From Sphaerolaimus hirsutus (taxonomy: Eukaryota; Nematoda; Chromadorea; Monhysterida; Sphaerolaimidae): a DNA stretch of 64,000 nt. Where the stretch lies: positions 11,921,855 through 11,985,854 of the forward strand of contig OZ038455.1 of NCBI GenBank assembly GCA_964036195.1. Direction: 5' to 3'. The notes beneath the pieces are model-generated. The model was not told where the DNA came from and searched no databases. It saw only the letters and a list, made by a program, of their open reading frames with translations. Below are positions 57,164 to 64,000 of the stretch, one piece after another (the stretch's first letter is position 1; every line of letters begins with the position of its first letter). The position numbers were made by a program, and so were the translations under genes.

Positions 57164-60100
57164 GCGACCATGGCGCTCAACTCCGTGCTCGGCCAGCTGC
57201 AGCTGATCGACAACGCCGTCGTGGGCGAGCCAAGCGTCATCTGCGGCGCCGACGCGATCACTCTGGGCGTCAGGACCAGGACCCCCTTTCAGGGCAACAT
57301 TTTCGCCAAGGGCAGCTTTGATAGCGAGAATTGTAGAACTGGACCCACTTTGACGCAGGTGTGTTCGGTGGGCTCGGTTTTCTGTGCCACTTCCAGAGAA
57401 CGTAAATAATGGCATGTAGAATGTCAAAAGTCATGTAAAATGTCGTGTAAGATGCCCTGCCAAATGTCATGCAAAGTGTCAAAAGTAATGTAAAATTCCA
57501 TGCGAAATGGTGAAATGTTTACAGGGCAAAGGGCATTTTACATGACATTTGACACTTTTACAGGGTCTGCGTGCGAGTTTCCCTCGTTTTAGTAACGGCA
57601 AAACTTAAAACTGGCACCTGATAAAGCTGAAACTTTCGACCCACCTCGCAGGACGCCTCGCTCACCATTCCAATGGCGTTGTCTGGAAATTGTGGCGTGA
57701 GGCGAAAAAGGACATTGGCGCCACAAAATGGAGTCTACGTGTCCGTGGTGCTAATTGTCAGCTTCCATCCAATGTTTATCACCAAAGTGGACCGGGCGTA
57801 TCATGTCAACTGTTTCTACATGCAAACTGATAAAACGGTGACCATGAATTTGGCCGTCAAGTGAGTTTTGGTAGATTTGGATCAGAGGGCCTTGTGTTGC
57901 AGATGATTTCCGATCCGCAGAGAAACTCGAGTTAATGCGAGCTGTTATGTATTGGCTCAGCGTACACTAGTTTACTGCCAGAATTTTGTAAACTCTTAAT
58001 CTGCTCAGAACACATTTGAGTTTACCAGAATGATGTGTCGTCAACTGCAGTTGATGGGGATTAGCATTCAAAAAATCACTGATTTTTTGGAAAATATAAA
58101 TATATCACTCCAACATTGGAAAAAATATAAATATATATAAATCACTCTAGGTCTCCAGAAAATATAATTAAATTACTGAAAAAATAACTCTAAGGTTGAA
58201 AAAAATCGCAAAAAATCACTTGCGCTATATTTCAATTTCAAGCGATATTCGAGGCTTTATTTACCATTTGCAAGCACAAAAAATGTACTCTAATACCCCA
58301 CAGTCCATTTATTATCATTCCACAAGCAGTATTCATTTATACAATATTTTATAAGTGAAAACATAAAGCAAATATCACAACAGAAAAATTCAATGAAAAC
58401 TTCAAAAACACAATAGTGCCTGGTTGTGGCAATGGATGTTTGACCAAATAGGTTCTCAGCACTAGCAGCAGTACCAGGTGTGCTGAGAAAGTTTAGTGCA
58501 AGTTCATTCAGTTGGAGCTACCAAAAAAATTTCATTCAATTCAATTTAATAAGCATTCAATTTTCTATTTTTTGATCACATCAAATTGGTATTTTTTATT
58601 GAAAGTCATGTTTTATTTCAGATGTATGTTATAAGATAGATAAGATAGATGTTTATACCAACAACATGACAAAAGAATTGATGGCAGGATGACATAAAAA
58701 AGTTACTAAAACAGTTTACATCATTGTCACATACAAAACGAAGACCAAGTGATGGTGATATCACCATCTGTCATCATTTGAGTTTTCACATTAGGTAAAC
58801 ACAGTGGCAAACTAGTGACTAGCCAATGCCACCCCACCAACATTCATTCCATTTGTGAAAACTGAACATATACAGCATTCAATAGTGGAAAACTGGATGG
58901 AGACATTTCACCATTTTTGGCCATTTCAATTTTCAAAAAAGTTATGGTGAAAACTAGTGTGTGTAAGTACAATATTTACCTGCTTCAAATACTATTTTAA
59001 CCCAATAATGCTCCACATGAGGAGAGAGAATTTCTGGAGAAAATCTCTTGCAAATTTCTCTTGCAAAGATTACATGTTTTAGTCATAAAGCGCAATCATT
59101 GCACCAAAATGTATCCAGTATGAGTGATTTTCTCGGTGATTTTTTTTCAAATTCAAAAAATATATATAAATATATCACTCAGAATTTGAAAAAAATATAA
59201 ATATATATAAATCACGGGTTATTTATATTTATTGTGATTTTCGAAAATATAAATCACGGGTTATTTTTCGAATGCTAATGGGGATTAAGAATAGGTAATT
59301 CATTCCAGTTAACTAAAATGCGTTCAAAGCCGATTTATGAGTTTACCAAAATCTGGCATGTAAACAAACATAATAAACTAGTGTAGCAGTTGATTACTAG
59401 TACGCATGCACATGCACACCCATAACACGGAAAAATTTTAATGATATAATGAGTCAAAAAATGTTAAAATTAATTATAATTTGATTTTTTTCGGTCAACA
59501 CAACCTTACAATTAGGTGTTGAAAAAGTAAGTCCACTGACCCACACAGGATGGGCGGCGATCAACTGCAACAGGTGCTGGTGGTGCTGGGCGGGACCGAT
59601 TCAGACGTGCAGACGTTGGCCGCCCACGTGCGCAACGAGTCCATGCCCGAGGGCTTCGACGACAGGTCGGTCACTCTCACAAGTCACATGCGAGGGACCG
59701 TGTTTCGTTGCCCCCTGCTATGTTTAGTGTATTTACTTGAATAATTCCCCCTCTTGAATAATTCCCCATCCTCCTGTTTAGACGAATAAGGATAATATAT
59801 TCCCCCTCTGGAATTATTCTCCACAAATAAATCCTGCTTGAATAATCCCCCCTGTTATATGAGTGAAAAAAATATCCACTCATCGAATAATTCCCCCTTT
59901 AAGGCCATAGAATCAATTTTCAATATCCAATTTGAACAGAAATGGCATGTTTTTAGTGTGTTTATTAAGCATATTTTGTGGCATCAAATATAATCATGCT
60001 TCAAAATTTCGACGAAAGATAATCTCCCCTCTTTAATACCCCCCCCCCCCCTAAATAATTCCCCCAACACACGAACAGTACCCCCGCACACTCCGCAGCA

Positions 60101-61755
60101 ACATCCCGACTGAACTACTGACGCAAACCGTGGCGGCGCCCCAGTGCAAGTACGAAGTGCTCACCGGGCCGAGCGGACAGCCGGTCCAGTTCGCCACCGT
60201 CGGCCAGCTCGTTTACCACCGCTGGTCGTGCAAGGGCGATCCCACTAGTGAGTGATGCTCTGGGACTGGGTGCTGCTGCCGTATTACCTCGAAATACCCC
60301 CTTGAAATACCACTATACCACTATGAAATACTCCAGGTCTAAACGAGCTGAGGAAAAAATACCCCCCTTCGCAATACCCCAGCTCTAAACGAGCTGAGGA
60401 AAAATACCCCACCCACCCCCTCGAAATACCCCTTACAAATCTGCACTCTGAAAATAAAACCTCTGGGGGTATTTCGAGGAAAAACGATGAATAAAGTGTA
60501 GAGGCCGTTTTTAAATGACATACGCTCAAAGAGTTGCAGTGGCGTGAAACAAATTGTATCCGAAAATATGTAAACTTTTTCCAGCCGATGGAATTTTCTG
60601 CATGACGGTGCACTCGTGCACGGTGGACGACGGCCGCACCGGGGACCAATTCAGAATACTAGATGAAAATGGCTGCGCCACCGACACCGATCTCATCGAC
60701 CGACCGCAGTATACGACCGACTTGGCAGCGGGCCAAAGTGCAATGGTTTTCAAGTTTGCCGACAAGCCGAGTGTCTATTTTCAGTGCCAGATAAGGCTGA
60801 CACTGAAGGTGGATGGCATATGCAAGGTGGGCTACAGACTGTTAGGTAATAGCAGCACATGATGGAGGGCTTAATCGAGACTTTATACTCTCCAGTATTT
60901 CATCTACCGTATTACCTCCAATTTCCCCCCCCCTCGAATTGACCCCCCTCGAAATATCCCCATGTCTGAACGACCTGACGAAAAAATAACACCCCTCCTA
61001 ATAAAAGAAATACCACCCATGTTTGTGTAGATATATCCCTATATTTTTATGTCCAAATATATTCTGCTTGGTCTCATTTATTACCAGTTTTGGGTATGTT
61101 TTGGCCTATTCGTTACTACGATACATCACAAAATTTTCTGATGAAATAATAACCCTTCCGCCTTAAATAAGCCCCCGTCGAATTCCCCCCCCTTAAATAA
61201 GCCCCCCTCGAATTAACCCCCCCCCCCCCAAATTTGCTGGCGAAATGATAAACTCCCCTGGAGGTATTTCGAAGAAATTGGTAAATACTACGATTGTAAT
61301 TTGATTGTGTGCACTCGCAGCGAAGCACGGACACGTGTCTGGGGGCGGTGCCGTTCACCCGCCGCCACCGCCGCTGGTCGCCTTCAAGCGAGCGCGACCT
61401 TCTCAACGTGGACGTGTCCGCGCAGAAGCTGAACGTGCTCGACATCGACGACGACATGCCCGTGTATCTCGCTGACACCGACGATTTCCGTTCTCGGCTC
61501 ACCCACGTTGGCAACGTTCCAAAAATAGACGCTCACAAATCGACCATGTGCCTGCAGCCGCGCACTGCCAAAATGCTACTGTCTGCAATGGGTCTGATAT
61601 TGATATTCTCAGTCGCACTTGTGGTTGCGTTGTTGATGCACCTGAAAAAGAATGCGTTGAAAATAGAGGGGAAAACAAATGAGGGTTGGGCCGGATTCAC
61701 GTTGCAAAGATTAGAGGCATCGGGTTCACGGATTGTAGCTGCGCCCAGAGTTTAG
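57164..61755 (+). CDS. Cuticlin-like ZP-domain membrane protein (5' end missing)
   Basis: Six exons join in phase: 57164-57358, 57652-57860, 59549-59665, 60099-60247, 60585-60826, 61321-61755 (TAG). Every junction has AG acceptors and GT donors (GTGTGT, GTGAGT, GTCGGT, GTGAGT, GTGGGC) and the sum is 449 codons. The protein matches nematode cuticlins, secreted or membrane-anchored ZP proteins that polymerise in the cuticle. Visible landmarks: D-N-A-V-V-G-E-P near residue 16-23; SFHPMFITKVDRAYHVNCFY-like ZP-N core in exon 2; CKYEVLTGPSGQPVQFATVG in exon 4; CMTVHSCTVDDG, DENGC and FKFADKP...YFQCQI of ZP-C in exon 5; a furin-type site RRHRR at about 318-322; and a membrane segment at about 389-412 followed by K-K and a short tail. 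Exon 3 (39 codons) is not part of the usual ZP domain. The signal peptide exon is uncertain. Confidence 0.92.
57409..57566. mobile_element. CAGACCCTGTAAAATG-family foldback in cuticlin intron
   Basis: Inverted ATGTCAAAAGTCATGTAAAATG and CATTTTACATGACATTTGAC words, ending CAGGGTCTG. It occupies about half of the intron between the first two secure exons. Confidence 0.6.
58062..59277. mobile_element. TAGCATTC-family hAT-like element in cuticlin intron, 8-bp TSD
   Basis: TAGCATTCAAAAAATCACTG and TTTTTCGAATGCTA are flanked by identical ATGGGGAT (58054-58061 and 59278-59285). Arms repeat AAATATAAATATATCACTC. It is 1,216 bp, close to its relative at 45840-47072, and explains most of the 1.7-kb intron. 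Confidence 0.92.
59727..60070. mobile_element. TTGAATAATTCCCC-type MITE in cuticlin intron
   Basis: Starts TGTATTTACTTGAATAATTC and contains repeated TTGAATAATTCCCCC and GGAATTATTC words. The right end is eroded close to the acceptor at 60098. Confidence 0.6.
60279..60486. mobile_element. TCGAAATACCCC-type MITE in cuticlin intron
   Basis: CCGTATTACCTCGAAATACC at the left and GGGGGTATTTCGAGGAAAAA at the right. It fills most of the 337-bp intron. Confidence 0.7.
60907..61281. mobile_element. TA-flanked MITE in the last cuticlin intron
   Basis: TA-CCGTATTACCTCCAATTTCC at the left and GGTATTTCGAAGAAATTGG-TA at the right, with TTAAATAAGCCCCC and CGAATTAACCCCCC words. It leaves about 80 bp of intron before and 40 bp after. 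Confidence 0.75.
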
Positions 61756-62759
61756 CCTGGGTTGTCTCTGATGAATTTCAAGTTTCGTTTTTTTTCTTTG
61801 TGTGGCTGGTTTTTATCACGAAAAGCTCATGCTTCTGCTGATGATTAGAGGTATTTAATACATTGATGCTTTATCCCCTTATTATCCATCGATTTCGTTC
61901 CATCCAGTGTATTTTTCATTTAAAAATTCGCGTTAAATATCATATTAGGCTGCCATCGCGAAACAAATCGAGGGAAGGATATGCCATTTATATTCAAGAG
62001 CCACTCTACCTGGAAGTTTCCTTTTTTCAGACACCTTATTATTACGGGGGAGTGAATTCAAGTAAAATATTCAAGGGGACTTTTCAATAAAGTTTTTCAG
62101 GATTCAAAAATCTGAAGAAAAAAAACAATCCCGATCCCAAAAGTCAATCCCGTTTGAACTCTACTCAATATCCCTCACATGGGGCAGTTATTCAATGAGA
62201 TGGCTTTCGCTAGGGCGACTTTTTCGAGAATATTTGGCAAATCTATTTTTACCTGTAATTTGTTAAATAATATTGTATATCTATTGCAGCATATTTCAGG
62301 TCAATTTGATCAATGAAACATTCCGCATTTCTTCAATTAAATCTAGCATTGAAAAAATCTAAAATAATATACCTATTCATATTGAATTGTAATTTCTCAA
62401 AATCACCCATTTTTCAATGCTAATCACATTGTGTTGGTAATTATTACAATATTAAAAATATTCACCGGTAACTTTTTTCCAATTGAAATGTTCTGGTACA
62501 AACGCGTTGTGTTCTACATTAAATTCATTCCACTCATTCATCCGCCAAATCTCATCTCGATGTGTTTTTGAATGAGGTTTTTGGTGCCTTTATCTCATGT
62601 TCGAGATATCAAAATTTGCGTGTTTTTATTCACTGCCCTTCTTAATTACGTTTTTTATTCTTCTAATTTATATGTATCTGCGTTTCGTTTCTCTATTTTT
62701 GTACAACAAACAACATATACTTTTTCTTGGTACATTTATTTTGCTGTAATTCACCGCAG
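61756..62759. other. 3' flank of the cuticlin-type gene; no gene recognised
   Basis: AT-rich. At 62344-62423 a tiny inverted repeat starts TAGCATTGAAAAAATC and ends TTTTTCAATGCTA, a miniature relative of the TAGCATTG family. Fragments at 62040-62240 resemble the GGGAGTGAATTCAAG words of TA elements. Confidence 0.4.
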
Positions 62760-62914
62760 CTCACATCAACAATAGCAAATGTTATAAAAATTGCGTGTGC
62801 ATTGTGGGAATACCCCGGGCCAAAATTGGCAAGCCTTCAGCATCTCTCACGAAATTTACCCAAGCACAGTGCAACGAATATCAATGCGGTAGTTGCGCCT
62901 CGAAACTCGCACAG
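62760..62914 (+). CDS. Candidate exon of an unidentified Cys-rich protein
   Basis: A pyrimidine-rich acceptor (TAATTCACCGCAG) precedes a 155-bp block. With one carried-over base it encodes 51 codons without stop: N-N-S-K-C-Y-K-N-C-V-C-I-V-G-I-P-R-A-K-I then a stretch with Q-A-Q-C-N-E-Y-Q-C-G-S-C. It ends at CACAG/GTGCCG in phase 0. Six or more closely spaced Cys suggest a secreted disulfide-rich domain, but I do not recognise the family. The donor is weak. Confidence 0.35.
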
Positions 62915-62923
62915 GTGCCGATC

Positions 62924-63130
62924 CTAGACCCTGTAAAATGCCATGTAAAATGTAAAATGTCATGTAAATTCTTAAAAGTCATGTGAAATGCCCTGGAAAA
63001 TGGCGAACGTACATTCACATTTTGCAGAGCACTTCACAGTTGCACAGTTGCATTTTCACAGTTTGCACTTCACAGACTTTAGGCAATTTGCATGACACTT
63101 GACATTTTACAGGGCATTTTGCAGGGTCTG
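62924..63130. mobile_element. CAGACCCTGTAAAATG-family foldback
   Basis: TAGACCCTGTAAAATGCC at the left and TTTTGCAGGGTCTG at the right, with ATGTCATGTAAA words. It would sit in the intron between the two candidate exons. Confidence 0.6.
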
Positions 63131-63387
63131 GGACTTCACTATTGATTGTTAACAATTGATAACACTTCTACCAGTGGCCTTTCCAAATAGGGCACATCAG
63201 CCGCGTTTGATACAACAGGGACGAAATTGAATTGATCCAACACGTTTTTATTAGCCCGAACAAATATACCTAGGTAGTTCAGATTGGCTGGTTGGCATGA
63301 ACAAGCGTAATGGGTTTATTGAATTTTGTCCCTGAACAGAGTGAAACTGATTTTTAAGTGTTTTTGGTGTTCACCCACTAATTGCAG

Positions 63388-63444
63388 AACTTTTATCTGA
63401 ATTTTGAGCCGGTGGACATTAGATTCAAACTATTGCCGGGATAA
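63388..63444 (+). CDS. Candidate terminal exon of the same Cys-rich gene
   Basis: An acceptor CCACTAATTGCAG is followed by 18 codons, N-F-Y-L-N-F-E-P-V-D-I-R-F-K-L-L-P-G, and TAA. Phase 0 fits the end of the candidate exon at 62760-62914. Support is limited to splice signals and phase. Confidence 0.3.
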   Translation, partial: NFYLNFEPVDIRFKLLPG

Positions 63445-64000
63445 ATATGTTTTTATTCATAGGCAGAAACTCGCTCGAACGAGGAGTTTTCCCCAATTTC
63501 CAATTTTTTTAGCACCGCACCTTCAGAGCGGCTTCGCACAGAAAAAAATTCGGCAAAATAATCCAAATGCTATATTTAATTTAAAAATATTGTAACGCGT
63601 AGCTGAACAGAAAATCACATCCACGAAACAATTAATGCTTAGCGTGTCGACAGAATCGGATGCGTCTTGGATTAAGCAGAGGGCATAAAAAATGGTTTTC
63701 TCGCTACTGATTTGACGCGCTGCTAATCAGTGCAGCTTATGCGCATGGGGAGAAAGGCATTGATTTATTCACTAGCATGGATTAATGAATATTATGGTAG
63801 ACCTGGAATAGGTACCCTGCCCTCATCTCCATTTTTCCACAATCACACACCTCTTTTTTTAGACTTGGGTACACATTTTCTGTGGTGGTGCGTGCGAGTT
63901 ATATCACCTTCAAGAATTTTGGTGTTGCCCTACCTACAGTAAAAAGTGTTCATTCATTGGACATGGTCACAATGAAAGATCAATGCCTTCTCGACTAAAT
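63445..64000. other. No gene recognised
   Basis: Mixed-composition sequence without a recognised motif or repeat family. Confidence 0.4.

Noticed and set aside
57083-57427. - strand frame of 114 codons
   Set aside because: It is the antisense shadow of the first secure cuticlin exon.
1-64000. tRNA, rRNA or snRNA genes
   Set aside because: None was recognised by eye; a covariance search would be needed to exclude them.

Overview
The window is a piece of a repeat-rich metazoan nuclear genome, most likely a nematode or a close ecdysozoan relative. The best evidence is a spliced zona-pellucida (ZP) gene of the nematode cuticlin type on the + strand (57164-61755), with exon phases that agree across five introns. 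Two in-phase exons on the - strand (38900-39022, 35995-36104) encode part of a UAP56/DDX39B-type DEAD-box helicase. Host coding sequence is a very small part of the 64 kb. Two assembly gaps of exactly 200 N lie at 2844-3043 and 35654-35853.

Almost everything else is transposon-derived. Region 1-20 kb is a dense field of non-autonomous DNA elements, many nested in one another, plus a decayed LINE 3' end (15040-15830, -). Two broad classes dominate. (i) TA-flanked elements share a CCGTATTT terminus but carry different repeated subterminal words (TCGAAATACCCC, TTGAATAATTCCCC, TCGAATAAGTCCCC and others). (ii) hAT-like elements have termini such as TAGGGTTGG, TAGGGTTCAAACG, TAGTGATGG, TAGCATTG, CAGGGGTCTCC and CAGGGACGTA. 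Many of these have perfect 8-bp target-site duplications that can be read in the sequence, and their arms are often built from short tandem repeats.

A direct segmental duplication (copy A 21540-35504, copy B 45637-54145) flanks a unique segment that holds the helicase exons. Because the copies are otherwise nearly identical, each shows the empty site for insertions carried by the other. This dates and delimits a 3.85-kb Penelope-like retroelement in copy A (25051-28898), two TA elements and a palindromic element in copy A, and a PIF-like element, an 890-bp hAT-like element and a 1-kb minisatellite block in copy B.

The Penelope-like element is the most notable item. It has an open 2.7-kb reading frame with the permuted order GIY-YIG endonuclease, CxC linker, reverse transcriptase (the Naiad arrangement). 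The frame has no ATG at its N terminus. The element's 3' end carries a TATA box, a short ATG-initiated exon with a GTAAGT donor and, just beyond it, a hammerhead-ribozyme-like core (CTGATGA, 6-bp helix II, GAAA).

The last 10 kb hold the cuticlin-type gene, whose introns nearly all carry an inverted-repeat element, and two candidate terminal exons of an unidentified Cys-rich protein. No rRNA, tRNA or CRISPR array was recognised. Boundaries, phases and target-site duplications were read by eye; no alignment or folding program was run.
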